This document shows, piece by piece, positions 36,849-46,579 of a stretch of DNA of 64,000 nt. The notes beneath the pieces were generated by a model. The model searched no databases and was not told the DNA's origin. It worked only from the letters and a program-made list of their open reading frames with translations. Made by a program: the position numbers and the translations under genes. The stretch is from DATEDA01 sp963820965 (GTDB lineage: Bacteria > Pseudomonadota > Gammaproteobacteria > Burkholderiales > SG8-39). The DNA is taken from NCBI GenBank assembly GCA_963820965.1, contig CAWGCC010000064.1, forward strand, positions 62,001-126,000. The letters run 5' to 3'. Within the stretch, counting starts at the first letter, position 1. The number at the start of each line of letters is the position of its first letter.

Positions 36849-38648
36849 TCAGCCCGCGGCGGTGGCACGCTCGAGCGCCGGCTCCTCGGCCGACGCGCGC
36901 GCGTGCATCTTCCGGAACAGCGGTTGCCGGGCCGTGAGCTCGGCGATCGTGCCCTCGTCGACCACACGACCGCGCCCCATCAACACCACGCGGTCGAAGA
37001 ACGGCAGCAGATCGAGGCGGTGTATCGACGCGACGATACAGGCGGCGGGGAAGGCATCGAGCAGACCCGTGACGACCCGCGCCTCGGTGACCGCGTCGAG
37101 ACTGGAGGTGGGCTCATCCAGGAGCACGAGCGAGCTTTGCGCGGCGGCGAGCACGCCGCGCGCGAGCGCAAGCCGCTGGCGCTGCCCGCCCGACAGATTG
37201 GCGCCCCGCTCGGCGACCGGGGTGTCCAGCCCGTCCGGCAAGCCCCGCACGACCGTATCGAGCCCGGCCAACCGGATGGCCCGGTCGCGCGTCCCGCTGG
37301 GATGCTCGAGCCCGAAATCGACGTTCTGGGCGAGCGACCCCTCGAATGCCTGCGGGTCCTGCTGGATGAGCGTCGCCACTGCGCCGAGGTGCCGCAGGCC
37401 GAGGACCGGGATGCCGTCGATCACGAAACGGCCGTCTTCGGCGTCGTAGAGTCCGCCGAGCACTCGCAGCAGGGTGCTCTTGCCCGCGCCGCTGGGACCG
37501 ACCAGCGCGATGCGCTCGCCACGGCGCAGGCGAAGCGTGGCATCGACGAGCGCCGGCCGGTCGCCCGCGCGGCGCGTGTAGCGCAGCGCGACGCGTTCCA
37601 GCGCGATCTCGCGCCAGTCCGGTGCGATCGCGGCCGGAACCGCCGGCCGCGGCGCGGCGGCCCAGATGGGCTCGGCCGCGGCGTAGTCGACCTGGATGCG
37701 GGCGAACTGCTGGTAGTTCATCGCGATCGACCCGATCACGCCGGCGGCCTGCTGGGCGTAGAGATAGACCATGAAAACGTTGCCGACGAGGAGCGCCCCG
37801 CCGCTCCGCTGCGAGAGCACCGCGTACAGGGCGACAAGTGCCCATGCCACCGTGATGGACAGGAGATCGACGCCGCACCATTTCCATTCGTTGAGCACGA
37901 TGCTTCGGCGGAGCGGCAGGAAGACCGCGGCCAGCCGCTCTCCGACCAGCTTCCGCGTCGCACGCTGCAACCGCAGGCTGAGGATCGTCGCGACGTTGCC
38001 GAGGCAGTCGGTCAGCGTTCCTGCGTACCGCCGCTCGGCGCGGTTCTGCTCCGCGACGAGGCGCGCGAGTGCGCGGTCGAAAGCGATCACCACGATGCCG
38101 ATGATCGTGTAGCCCGCGAGCGCGGCCGCGCCGAGTGGCGCGGAGAGGAGCGCGAGCGCGATCACCGGCCCGGTCAGGTTGACGAAGCTCTGGAGATAGA
38201 TGAACTGGCTCTGCGCGAAATCGAACAGCGCGTTGCTCGTCTGGCGCATGCGAAGGACCGTCTCGCCCGAATGGTGCTTCTCGTGCCACGCGAGCGGCAG
38301 CTCGGCGAGCCTGGCGTAGAGCCGGTCGGCGAGGTTCTCGCGTACCCAGACGCCCACCGACCGCTCGATGATGCGGCCCGGCCCGTGCATCGCCCACGAT
38401 GCCGCCGCGGCGGCGAGGATGAGCGCGATCCACCCGGCCGCCCGCTCGAGCCCGGCCGCGCCGTGCGACTGGATCGGGTTGATCGCCTGTGCGGCGAGCC
38501 ACGGAATCGCGAGCTTGACGACCTGCGAGAGGACGAGGAGCGTGCTCGAGGCGGCGATCCTCAGGCGGCGCCCCGCCGCATACTCCCAGAACGCGGCGTA
38601 GAGCTTCAGCATGCCGGTCGCGGACGCGCGCCGGGCTCCGGCGGTCAC
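36849..38648 (-). CDS. ABC exporter (fused membrane and ATPase domains)
   Basis: A 599-residue half-transporter. Residues 1-~320 carry six membrane helices (LLVLSQVVKLAIPWLAAQAI, WIALILAAAAASWAM, ..., AWALVALYAVLSQ). Residues ~345-590 are the ATPase: Walker A GPSGAGKSTLLR, Q-loop LIQQDPQAFEGS, signature NLSGGQRQRLALARG, Walker B SSLVLLDEPTSSLD and the H-loop His in ASIHRLDL. It should act as a homodimer exporting lipid, peptide or drug-like molecules; the substrate is not predictable. The frame opens with GTG at 38648. It is transcribed alone and ends 126 bp before the treZ start. Confidence 0.92.
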   Translation of the reverse strand: MTAGARRASATGMLKLYAAFWEYAAGRRLRIAASSTLLVLSQVVKLAIPWLAAQAINPIQSHGAAGLERAAGWIALILAAAAASWAMHGPGRIIERSVGVWVRENLADRLYARLAELPLAWHEKHHSGETVLRMRQTSNALFDFAQSQFIYLQSFVNLTGPVIALALLSAPLGAAALAGYTIIGIVVIAFDRALARLVAEQNRAERRYAGTLTDCLGNVATILSLRLQRATRKLVGERLAAVFLPLRRSIVLNEWKWCGVDLLSITVAWALVALYAVLSQRSGGALLVGNVFMVYLYAQQAAGVIGSIAMNYQQFARIQVDYAAAEPIWAAAPRPAVPAAIAPDWREIALERVALRYTRRAGDRPALVDATLRLRRGERIALVGPSGAGKSTLLRVLGGLYDAEDGRFVIDGIPVLGLRHLGAVATLIQQDPQAFEGSLAQNVDFGLEHPSGTRDRAIRLAGLDTVVRGLPDGLDTPVAERGANLSGGQRQRLALARGVLAAAQSSLVLLDEPTSSLDAVTEARVVTGLLDAFPAACIVASIHRLDLLPFFDRVVLMGRGRVVDEGTIAELTARQPLFRKMHARASAEEPALERATAAG

Positions 38649-38876
38649 TTTGCTTCGATCCCCTCTTGTCGCGCGCGCGCTTGGAGCGGCGCCCTCCCAA
38701 CGACGCGATTATCGCCGCCGCGGAGACCGCGAGCCGTGAAGCGCTTCACGCTCGGCGCGCGAGGGACGCCCCCGGCGGGGCGAATCGCCCAGGGTCGGCT
38801 GAGGGTATGCGGATTGCTCCTCCAACCGCGAAGGGGGCGCGCGTCGCGTCACCGATCCACTTCGAAGGGAACCCAG

Positions 38877-38951
38877 ATGAACTCTATCGTTTACCTCGTC
38901 GGCGCGGTCGTGATCGTGATCGCGGTCCTGTCCTTCTTCGGCCTGCGCTAG
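38877..38951 (+). CDS. 24-residue membrane peptide
   Basis: A tiny protein, MNSIVYLVGAVVIVIAVLSF plus FGLR, forming one membrane helix. The ending LSFFGLR with MN(S/T)IVY at the start is a pattern I know from very short conserved proteins of proteobacteria. AAGGGAA lies five to ten bases before the ATG, and the gene is followed nine bases later by the next exported protein, indicating an operon. The role is unknown. Confidence 0.7.
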   Translation: MNSIVYLVGAVVIVIAVLSFFGLR

Positions 38952-38960
38952 GGCACGGCC

Positions 38961-39287
38961 ATGAAGCTCGCCTATGCAGGCGTGATCGCGTTCGCGTGCC
39001 TTGCGCCAGCCGCTGTCGCGAAGCTGCCGCCGCCGACGCCGCAGGAAATCGCCGCGCAGCAGGAGAAGCGCGCCGCGGAGGAAGCGCAGCTCCAGCGCGA
39101 AAAGGCGCTGCTCGAAAGAGCGCAGGAGCGCGTGGCGGAGCGCTATCGCCGAGACCGTGCCCAGACCGGCGGTGGCCCCGTGAGCGACACGAACATGCCG
39201 AACAACGTGCGCGAGCTGCCGGGCAATGCTCCGCCGCAGGGTGGGCGCGAGCAGAGCGCGGAGGCCCACTCGGCGCCGGCGAAATGA
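38961..39287 (+). CDS. Small exported helical protein
   Basis: A 108-residue protein with a cleavable signal (MKLAYAGVIAFACLAPAAVA). A hydrophilic helix of Glu/Gln/Arg repeats follows (QEIAAQQEKRAAEEAQLQRE, AQERVAERYRRD), then a Gly/Pro/Asn-rich disordered tail (VRELPGNAPPQGGREQ). The location is presumably periplasmic. No cysteine or known domain is seen. The ATG at 38961 is nine bases after the 24-residue gene. I do not recognise the family. Confidence 0.7.
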   Translation: MKLAYAGVIAFACLAPAAVAKLPPPTPQEIAAQQEKRAAEEAQLQREKALLERAQERVAERYRRDRAQTGGGPVSDTNMPNNVRELPGNAPPQGGREQSAEAHSAPAK

Positions 39288-39632
39288 CGAGGGCGCGATA
39301 CCCGCGGGCGGTGCCGCCCCCGCCCGCGGCGATGCGTCAGCTGCGATAGAGCCCTTCCCTGCGGGCGGCGAGCATCTCCACCGGCAGGTCGCGCGCGACT
39401 CCGGATCCAGTCGCGCCCGGAGAGGAGGAGGGGGAGAGCGCCGCACGGTTGACGCATTGAGCAGCGATCCCCCGTGCAAAGGTTCCGACGTGCGTCCATG
39501 GTTCGATGCAACGCGCTGCCCATCGGCTGCGCTACGCGCCTTTTCCAGCGGGACCTCGTCTTTGCTTCCTAAGGACGCTCTCGCCTTGGGAGGAGCAAGT
39601 GGCGTACCCCAGTGAGGCGCGCGTGCTTGTAA
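39288..39632. other. Gene-poor interval of 345 bp
   Basis: No frame here has family character or a ribosome-binding site. On the minus strand a short segment ending at about 39342 reads DLPVEMLAARREGLYRS before a TGA and looks like the last residues of a lost gene. The sequence upstream of it is low-complexity, so it cannot be called. No terminator hairpin with a T-run is obvious. Confidence 0.4.
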
Positions 39633-40223
39633 CTACCGGCGCGCGTCCTCCGGCTCGGACTCGTCGATGCGCTCGGGCGGCACCCGCGGGTCGTAGTCCT
39701 GCCACACGCGGTCGTGCCATTCGCCGTCGGCGTAACTGATGTCCTTCGCGCCGAAACGTTCCAGCACCTCGATGGCAATCGGCTCGGTCCCCGAGCGGTC
39801 GACGCGAATTGCCACGCGCGGGCCGCCGGGACGCTCGACCGGATGCTCGGGGGTTGCGTCGGCCTCGGCCGGCGCGCGGGTCTTCGACAGTGCGCCCATG
39901 AGCGAGCCGGTATAGGCGCCGATGCCCATCGCGGCCAGGGCTGCGGCGATGCCCGCGAAGGGCAGCGCGGCGGCGGCGAGCGTACCGAGGGCAAGCCCGG
40001 CCGCGCCACCGAGAGCCGCGCCTTTCACCGCCCCCTCGTCCGCATTCCGGGCGCCCTGGTCGCTGTGTGCGTCGCCGCCGACCGGGGAGAGCGCGTGCTG
40101 GCCCGGCGGCGCCGCGTAGAACGTGCCGAACTCTTCGCGCGCGAACCCTTCGCGGGGCAGCGTCTCGAGCACGCGTTTCACGTCGTTGATGTTGTCGAAC
40201 CGTCCTACGATGAGCTTCGCCAT
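39633..40223 (-). CDS. Glycine-zipper stress-type protein with N-terminal YflT-like fold
   Basis: A 196-residue protein. The N-terminus (MAKLIVGRFDNINDVKRVLE, GFAREEFGTFY) resembles the small alpha/beta domain of heat-induced stress proteins (DUF1269/YflT-like). The centre has two glycine-rich membrane helices (AALGGAAGLALGTLAAAALP and AALAAMGIGAYTGSLMGAL). The C-terminal region (PRVAIRVDRSGTEPIAIEVL, FGAKDISYADGEWHD) is another small alpha/beta unit. It probably sits in the inner membrane with both ends cytoplasmic. The ATG at 40223 is only 19 bp from the end of rpoN on the same strand. The function is unknown. Confidence 0.72.
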   Translation of the reverse strand: MAKLIVGRFDNINDVKRVLETLPREGFAREEFGTFYAAPPGQHALSPVGGDAHSDQGARNADEGAVKGAALGGAAGLALGTLAAAALPFAGIAAALAAMGIGAYTGSLMGALSKTRAPAEADATPEHPVERPGGPRVAIRVDRSGTEPIAIEVLERFGAKDISYADGEWHDRVWQDYDPRVPPERIDESEPEDARR

Positions 40224-40242
40224 GATTGTCGCTCCCTTGACG

Positions 40243-41689
40243 TTAGGCCGCTACCGCGGTGCGCGCCATCGCCCGCCGCAGCTCGACGCTCGGCAGGCGC
40301 ATCAGCGTCCGGTACTTGGTGACGGTGCGACGCGCGACGCGCAGCCCCTGTCCGGCGAGGAGCCGCGCGAGCTGCGCGTCGGACAGCGGATCCTGCGGGG
40401 TCTCGCTCGCGATCAGCTCCTTCATCAGCGCGCGGATCGCGGTCGCCGAGCACGCGCCGCCGTTTTCGGTAGCGAGCTGGCGCGAGAAGAACCGCTTGAA
40501 CTCGAACAGGCCGCGCGGGGTCGCCATGTACTTGCCGTTCGTCACCCGGCAGACGGTCGACTCGTGCAGGTCGAGCTCGCTCTGCGATGTGCTTGAGGCC
40601 GAGCGGCTTCATCGCGACCTCCCCGTACTCGAAGAAGTTGCGCTGCTTCGCGACGATCGCGTCCGCGACGCGCTGGATCGTGACGAATCGCTGCTCCATG
40701 TTCCGGATCAGCCATCGCGCCTCCTGCAGCTGGCGCGACATCTGCACGCCGCCGCTCGCGCGGGAGCCCGCCATGTCCGCATAGGCGCGGTTGATCCGGA
40801 TCCGCGGCAGGACGGCAGGATTGATGCCGGCGACCCAGCGGCCGCGCACCTTGCTCACGATGACGTCCGGCACGACGTAGTGCGTGTCGTCCGGGCCGAA
40901 GCGGTGCCCGGGCTTCGGGTTGAGCGATCGGATGAGCGTACGCGCCACGTGCAGATCGGACTCGTTGCAGCCGAGCAGATGCTGCAACCGCACGAACTCG
41001 CGCGCCGCGAGCAGCGAGAAGTGCTCGCCGACGAGGGCGAGCGCGATCGGTCGTCCGGTCGTGCCCTCCGGCAGCACCTGCAGCTGGAGGAGCAGGCACT
41101 CCTGCAGCGACCGCGCGCCGATGCCCGGCGGCTCGAGCGTCTGCACCAGCCTCAGCGCCGCGGCAAGATCGTCCGCCTCGACGCCGTGCTCCGCCGGGAC
41201 GAGCGCGGCCAGCTCGGCGAACGTCACCTTTAGGTAACCGTCGTCGTCCAGCGCGTCGATCACGAGGTGCGCGAGCGCGCGGTCGCGCTCGCCCATCTGC
41301 GACAGCATCAGCTGGCGGCGCAGGTGATCGTGGAGGCTAAGAGGGGCCTCGGACCACTCGGTCCAGTCGATATCGTCGCCGTCGTGGCTGGCCGCACTGC
41401 GCGGGAGGTCGTCGAGCCCCACGCGCCCATCCACATCCAGCGTCTCGCCGGCGTTGGGGTCGGTCGGCGTGTCCGTGCCCGCGTCGGCGGCTTCCGCCAC
41501 CGGCTCGGATCCGCTCGCTCCGGGGCGCGGGCTCTCGTCGTCCTCCTCGAGAAACGGGTTGGTGTCGAGCGCTTCCCGCATCTCCTGCTCGAATTCCAGT
41601 GCGGAGAGCTGCAGCAGCCGCAGGGCCTGCTGCAGCTGCGGAGTGAGCGTGAGATGCTGCCGCAGCCGCAGCTCCATCGTCTGACCCAT
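40243..41689 (-). pseudogene. rpoN: RNA polymerase sigma-54 factor, frameshifted near the C-terminus
   Basis: Sigma-54 directs polymerase to -24/-12 promoters and needs AAA+ activators. From the ATG at 41689 (AGGAGG upstream) the reading frame has region I (LRQHLTLTPQLQQALRLLQL), an acidic region II and the core-binding domain (LEPPGIGARSLQECLLLQL, SLNPKPGHRFG). It runs to KPLGLKHIAE, then shifts at about 40579. With one base removed the true end follows: ELDLHESTVCRVTNGKYMAT, FEFKRFFS and the RpoN box ARRTVTKYR, stopping at 40243. As written, the protein lacks the promoter-recognition domain. Either this copy is dead (with another elsewhere) or the base is an error. Confidence 0.85.
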
Positions 41690-41903
41690 TTGAATCCTCC
41701 TGTTGCCGGGGTCGCGTGGGCGGAGCGCCGCAGTGGAGCGGCGCGCGCCGGGCCGCGCGTAGCGTGCGCGGTGACTTTGGGCAGTACTCTGCAAGCGCCG
41801 TGCCCGCCGCGTTCGCGACGGCGCAGGCCCTGGGGAGCCGGGAAGATTTACCGAGGGCGGTACAAAGTGCGCGCCCTGCGCAGGGCACGCAATGCGGGTG
41901 AAC

Positions 41904-42101
41904 TCAGCCGGCGAGCTTCAGGCCGGGCTTGCGGCCCGAGCGTCCGGCGGTGAGATCGATGTCGCCGGCGAGCGGCGAAAAGCGCTGGCGCGCGCGTCGC
42001 TCGGAGTCGGTGGTCGGGCGGAAGCCGAAGCGTCGCCAGGTAGTGAGAATGTCCGTCTTCGCCGCCGGGACGTACCGGAATCGCGGGTCGAGCAGTCGCA
42101 T
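41904..42101 (-). CDS. Small conserved protein (MRLLDPRF type)
   Basis: A 65-residue hydrophilic protein starting MRLLDPRFRYVPAAKTDI, followed by TWRRFGFRPTTDSERRARQ and a basic tail. The pattern of LLDPRF-(R/K)-YVPA and W-R-R-F-G-(F/W)-R-P-T is one I know from short uncharacterised proteins of Burkholderiales. A strong AAGGAGG site lies seven bases before the ATG at 42101, strongly supporting translation. There is no signal or membrane segment. The role is unknown. Confidence 0.78.
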   Translation of the reverse strand: MRLLDPRFRYVPAAKTDILTTWRRFGFRPTTDSERRARQRFSPLAGDIDLTAGRSGRKPGLKLAG

Positions 42102-42189
42102 GGCAAGCCTCCTTTCCAGCCGTGGCGCCGTCCGGCGCTGCGCGGACGGCTCCCCCGGATAATGCCAGGAAAAGCCGCGTGCCGAGAAA

Positions 42190-42660
42190 TCAGGCGTTTC
42201 CGGCGGGCGACGCCGCGCGTCGCAGCATCTCCTCCGGCGGGACGTCCTCGATATGCGTGGCGAGCGACCAGCAATGACCGAAGGGATCCCGCAGGCTGCC
42301 GTTGCGATCGCCGTAGAACTGGTCCGCCACCGGCCGCGTCACCGTTGCGCCGGCGGCTTCGGCCTGGCGGACCACCGCGTCGACGTCCTCGACATAGACG
42401 AGGATGGTCACCGGGCTCCCGCCGAGCGTCCCCGGACTGCGGAAGTCCATCTCGGGGAATTCGTCGGCGATCATGATGGCGGCATCGCCGATGCGGAGCT
42501 CGGCGTGCCCGATCCTGCCGTCGGGCTGCTGGATCCGCATCACTTCGGTCGCTCCGAATGCTTTTTCGTAGAACTCCAGGGCGCGCGCCGCATCCTTGAC
42601 GCACAGGTACGGGACGGCGCCGCGATACCGGTCGGGAATCGGCTTCACTCTGGACGTCAT
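42190..42660 (-). CDS. VOC-superfamily glyoxalase/bleomycin-resistance-like protein
   Basis: A 156-residue protein of the vicinal oxygen chelate superfamily (PhnB/YdfO-like glyoxalase fold) with two beta-alpha-beta-beta-beta modules. Landmarks are VPYLCVKDAARALEFYEKAF, HAELRIGDAAIMIADEFPE, VTILVYVEDVDAVVRQAEAA and the closing FYGDRNGSLRDPFGHCWSLA. The usual metal ligands are only partly present (H, E, and D in RDPFGH). Substrate is not predictable. GAGGAG lies eight bases before the ATG at 42660. It is 12 bp after the Pro-rich gene at 42672 on the same strand. Confidence 0.85.
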   Translation of the reverse strand: MTSRVKPIPDRYRGAVPYLCVKDAARALEFYEKAFGATEVMRIQQPDGRIGHAELRIGDAAIMIADEFPEMDFRSPGTLGGSPVTILVYVEDVDAVVRQAEAAGATVTRPVADQFYGDRNGSLRDPFGHCWSLATHIEDVPPEEMLRRAASPAGNA

Positions 42661-42671
42661 GGCAGCGCTCC

Positions 42672-42884
42672 TCATGGCTGCGCGACCCTCGCGGCGGCGA
42701 TGATCGGCGGCGGCGGCTCGCGCGGCGCATCGGGCGATCCAGGGGGAGGATCCTCCATCGGCTGGGCCGGAATAGGCGTACCGGGCGGGAGGGGCGGCTG
42801 TCGTGCCGGTTCGGCGTCGGGATCGGGAGTCGGCGGAACCGGCGGCTCCGTATGCAGGCGCATGGTGCGGGTGCTGTCGTCCAT
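42672..42884 (-). CDS. Proline-rich small protein
   Basis: A 70-residue, extremely Pro-rich product (MDDSTRTMRLHTEPPVPPTP, PPLPPGTPIPAQPMEDPPPG) with no hydrophobic core, so it should be disordered. It starts just downstream of the PRC-barrel terminator with a GGAAGGA site eight bases before the ATG, and precedes the VOC gene by 11 bp. Codon choice is like its neighbours. No family is recognised, and composition alone could mislead, so confidence is moderate. Confidence 0.5.
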   Translation of the reverse strand: MDDSTRTMRLHTEPPVPPTPDPDAEPARQPPLPPGTPIPAQPMEDPPPGSPDAPREPPPPIIAAARVAQP

Positions 42885-42908
42885 GTTCGGTGTCCTTCCG
42901 AAGACGGG

Positions 42909-42936
42909 AAAAAAAAGCCGGGCACTGGAGCCCGGC
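42909..42936 (-). terminator. Rho-independent terminator after the PRC-barrel gene
   Basis: On the minus strand a perfect 7-bp stem (GCCGGGC with GCCCGGC, six-base loop) is followed by eight T residues (plus-strand A-run at 42909-42916). It lies 32 bp after the restored stop of the PRC-barrel gene at 42968. Confidence 0.88.
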
Positions 42937-42967
42937 AGCGCTTGAGTGCCCGGGAGACCGGGCGGCG

Positions 42968-43451
42968 TCACTCCCAATACGGGCGCGCGCGGTAGTACGT
43001 GTGAATCTCTTGCGCCCAGGTCTCGTCGGCCATCGAACGGCCAGTGATCCTTGTCGAAGCCCGGGGCCTGCTCCAGGCGGTCCTTCGCGATGTCGAGGAC
43101 GAAGCACTTGTTCTCCGGGTCCAGGGTCAGCGATCGCCACGGGATGGCGAACAGCTTGTCTCCGATGCCCAGGAACCCGCCGCTCGAGAGGACCGCGTAG
43201 GCAATGCGCCCCGTCGGCACGTCGAGCATGATCTCCTCGATCGTGCCGAGCTTCTCGCCCTGGCGGTTCACCACGTCGTCGCCTTCGAGCGTGCTGGCGC
43301 CCATCACGCGCGGGCCCGGGCCGTCGTTGGCGGCGCGGTAGGAGGAGCCCACGATCTTCGCGCCTTCGTCGGTCCTGCCCGCGGTCGAGCCGGGGGGAAC
43401 GATGTCGCCGGAGAATGTTTCACGGGTGCGCGTGCGTTTGGTTTGATCCAT
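42968..43451 (-). pseudogene. PRC-barrel domain protein, frameshifted at the C-terminus
   Basis: From the ATG at 43451 (AGGAG upstream) the product contains a PRC-barrel: VMGASTLEGDDVVNRQGEKL, LGTIEEIMLDVPTGRIAYAV, GGFLGIGDKLFAIPW and CFVLDIAKDRLEQAPGFD. At KDHWP the written frame diverges. Removing one T near 43036 restores the known family ending SMADETWAQEIHTYYRARPY plus WE and a TGA at 42968-42970. Length with the correction is ~160 residues, as in other stress-associated PRC-barrel proteins. As written, the frame runs on through the terminator. Function: small beta-barrel fold, possibly RNA or protein binding, unproven. Confidence 0.8.
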
Positions 43452-43695
43452 GCAGAATCTCCTGGTTGATCTGTTGGGACTTCAGGGCTTGACGCCGCTC
43501 TTCGGAACTTGGCGTCCGGTCCGTCGGGACGTTTCTCGGCGGAGCCGAGCCCGGAACCCGAGCGGTACGGCGATCCATGCCTTTGCGAGCATGGCGTCAT
43601 CGCGCCTATTCGACCGCAACCCGCGTGCCCGGCTGCCCGATCGGGCACGACCGATGCTTGGCTCCACGCCACCCCTTGCACCGTTTCAGACAGTC

Positions 43696-44145
43696 ATGAC
43701 GGACTACGAGATCACCGAATGCATCGACGGCCTGACCGACGCGACGAGCGAGAGCGAGGCCGTGTTCCACGCTGCGGCCGGCGACGTGCGGAGCGAGGAA
43801 GCGCGTGCGCTGCTTCTCGACCGCGCGCAGCGCTTCGGGCGCGCTGCGGCGGCGTTGCGAGCGCTCGCGGACGAGCGTGGCGTCGCGCTCGAGGCAGGCG
43901 CTTGCGCGTCGAGCCCGAACCGGATCCCGCCCGCCGACGAGGCGGGCATCCTCGCCGCATGCGAGCGGCGGGAAGAGTCCCTGATCATCGCCTATCGCGA
44001 CGCGCTGGAACACGTCCTGCCGGAGCCCGTGCGCCGCGTGATCGCGCGCGAGTTCGAGAACCTGCTCGCATGTCTCGGCACGCTGGGCGCTACGCGCGAC
44101 CGCGCAGCGCGCCAGCAACGGCTCATCGTCGGGCGGCCGGTGTAA
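43696..44145 (+). CDS. DUF2383/PA2169-type four-helix protein
   Basis: A 149-residue all-helical protein of the PA2169/DUF2383 type (ferritin-like four-helix bundle with uncertain metal binding). Helices are TECIDGLTDATSESEAVFHA, ALLLDRAQRFGRAAAALRAL, EAGILAACERREESLIIAYR and VRRVIAREFENLLACLGTLG. The family often sits with CsbD, DUF892 and PRC-barrel genes. The ATG at 43696 lacks a clear ribosome-binding site. Its stop codon is inside the tandem GTAAG element that precedes the PAS kinase. Confidence 0.8.
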   Translation: MTDYEITECIDGLTDATSESEAVFHAAAGDVRSEEARALLLDRAQRFGRAAAALRALADERGVALEAGACASSPNRIPPADEAGILAACERREESLIIAYRDALEHVLPEPVRRVIAREFENLLACLGTLGATRDRAARQQRLIVGRPV

Positions 44146-44172
44146 GAACTGCCGGAGCGGTGTAGGGGTTGC
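44142..44172 (+). promoter_or_regulatory. Tandem GTAAGNNTTRC element, degenerate copy (upstream of PAS kinase)
   Basis: GTAAGAACTGC at 44142-44152 and GTAGGGGTTGC at 44162-44172, 20 bp start to start. It overlaps the stop of the DUF2383 gene and lies 66 bp before the GTG of the PAS kinase. It is weaker than the copies at 15442, 24032, 53702 and 56383. Confidence 0.4.
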
Positions 44173-44238
44173 CGGTTGCGGCCCCGCGCGGGCGAGTGTC
44201 GTGCTGCAACGACGTTATCGCTGACGACGCAAAGCGCT

Positions 44239-46570
44239 GTGCCCGAATCCACCAGCACCGAAGATCGACGGCCCGGGGGGAGCGGGGGGATCGACGCGCT
44301 CGTCTACGAGTGGGACCTGGCGACCGGGCAGGTCGTCCGCAGCCACGGTCTCGCCGCGGTCGTCGGTATCGCCCGCGAGGCAGCGCGCGCCGATCCGGCC
44401 TGGTGGCGCGAGCGCGTCCATCCCGGACGACCTGGCACGCGTGACTGCCGCTGCCGATGCGGCGCTCGCGGGCGACGCGAGCGATTATCGCGTCAAGTAT
44501 CGCGTCCGGCATGCCGACGGCCGCTGGATCGACGTCCTCGACCACGCGCTCATCGTCCGGAACGGGTCGGGCCGTGCCATCCGCGCGGTCGGTGTCACGG
44601 TCGATCTATCTGCGCTCGACCAGACGCGCGGTGCGCTGCGCAGCGCGATGGCGGAGACGCGCCGGCGCTCCGACGAGGCGGACGCGCAGGCTGTCGCGCT
44701 CCAGGCGACGGCGGAACGACTGCGCCTCGCAACGCGCGCGGCGCGGCTGTGCCTCTGGGACTATGACGTGCGAGCGGACGAGCTCGACTGGACCGACGAG
44801 TGCAAGACGCTCTTCGGCCTCCAGTCGGACGCGCGGGTCAGTCAGAAGACGTTCCTGGCGGCGGTGCATCCCGCGCACCGGAAACGCGTCGCGCACGCCA
44901 TCGACCGCGCGCTGCACGAGTACGCGGAATACGAGGTCGAGTTCAAGATCGTGCGCCCCGATGGCGAGGAGCGCTGGGTTGCCGCCGTCGGGGACTGCCT
45001 CTACGACCCGCTCGGCCGCCCGGAGCGCTTTCTCGGTGTGATGATCGACATCACCGACCGCATGCGCGCGGAAGCCGCGCTGCGCGAGAGCGAGGAGCGG
45101 TTCCGCCAGCTCGCCGAGTCGATCGACGACGTGTTCTGGATCTACGACGCGCGTGCCGGGCGGCAGACCTACGTGAGCCCCGGGTACGGACGGCTCTTCA
45201 ATCAGGATCCGCAGGAGCTGTACCGCGATCCGGACGCCTGGCTTCGCAGCGTCCACCCCGACGATCGCGCGCGCGTCGAACGGAGCTACACGGCGGACCT
45301 CCCGCAGCGCGAGTTCGACTACGAGTACCGGATCGAAACGCCCGCCGGCGTACGCTGGGCGCGCGACCGCGGCGTCGTCGTCCGCGACCCCGCCGGACTG
45401 CCGGTGCGCATGGCGGGCGTCTCCGAGGACATCACCGAGCGCAAGCGCGCCGAGGAGATCCTCCGCGAGGCGGACCAGCGCAAGAACGCGTTCCTCGCGG
45501 TGCTCGCGCACGAGCTGCGCGGGCCGCTCGCGCCGCTCGGCAACGCCGTGGAGCTGCTCCGTCTCGCGGCCGAATCGCACCCCGATCTGCGGCGGATCCA
45601 GGGCATCGTCGGACGCCAGGTCGATCACCTGTCGCGCCTGGTGGACGACCTCGTCGATCTCGCGCGGATCTTCCGCGGGGCGCTGGCGGTGCGCGCCGAG
45701 CCCCTGGAGGCGGCAACCGTGGTCGAGCGCGCCCTCGAGCTCGCTCGGCCGATGATCGAGGCGCGCCGGCAGGCGCTCGCCGTGGAGGTCGCCGCCGCCC
45801 CGATGCCGCTGCATGGCGACCTGGTGCGGCTGACCCAGGCGCTTGCCAACGTGCTTCATAACGCCGCCAAGTACACGCCCCACGGCGGACGCATCAGCGT
45901 CGCCGCCGCGCCGCGCGATGGCCGCGCGGTGATCGCCGTGACGGACTCCGGCATCGGGATCGCGGCCACGCAGCTCGAACAGATCTTCGAGCCGTTCGTG
46001 CAGGCGCCCGCCGCGCCGGAGGCGGCGACCGGGGGGCTCGGCATCGGCCTGACGCTCGTCAGGCAGCTGGTGCAGCTCCACGGCGGCCGGGTGACGGCGG
46101 CGAGCGCCGGGCCGGGCGAAGGCAGCCGGTTCACGATCGAGCTGCCGCTTGCCGTCGCGCCGCCCGCGGCCGCGACGGCGAGCTCGGGCGAGCTCGCCCG
46201 GCGGCCGCCGTCGCGGCGCGTGCTGGTCGTCGACGACAATCGCGATTCCGCCGACAGCATGACCTTGCTCCTGCGCGCGCTTGGCCACGAAGCCCGCGCG
46301 TGCTATCGGGGCGAGGAAGCGCTTGCGCTCGTCCAGGGGTTCGACCCGGAACTCGTGCTTCTCGACATCGCCTTGCCCGGGATCGACGGATACGAAGTGG
46401 CGCGCCGGCTCCGCGGCACGCGTCGCGGCGCCGCGCTCGTCCTGGCCGCGATGAGCGGCTTCGGACGAGACGAAGACCGGCGCCTCGCACGGGAGGCGGG
46501 CTTCGACCATCACCTCGTCAAACCGGTGGACCGGGAGCTGCTCGAGACGCTCCTCGCGGCGCGGGACTGA
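44239..46570 (+). pseudogene. Hybrid PAS histidine kinase with receiver, frameshifted in the first PAS domain
   Basis: With one C removed from the CCC run at 44422-44424, the gene reads continuously. A short N-terminus leads to PAS1 (ALVYEWDLATGQVVRSHGLA, WWRERVHP | DDLARVTAAADAAL), PAS2 (ARLCLWDYDVRADELDWTDE) and PAS3 (DDVFWIYDARAGRQTYVSPG, each with a PAC tail). HisKA follows with VLAHELRGPLAPL, then HATPase with DSGIGIAAT and GLGIGLTLV, and a receiver with phospho-acceptor in LLDIALPGIDGYE. There is no membrane segment. As written, the frame from the GTG at 44239 ends early, while a long frame starts at ATG 44441 inside PAS1. A shorter kinase from 44441 could still be made, so loss of function is not certain. 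Confidence 0.8.
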
Positions 46571-46579
46571 AAGCGGACC

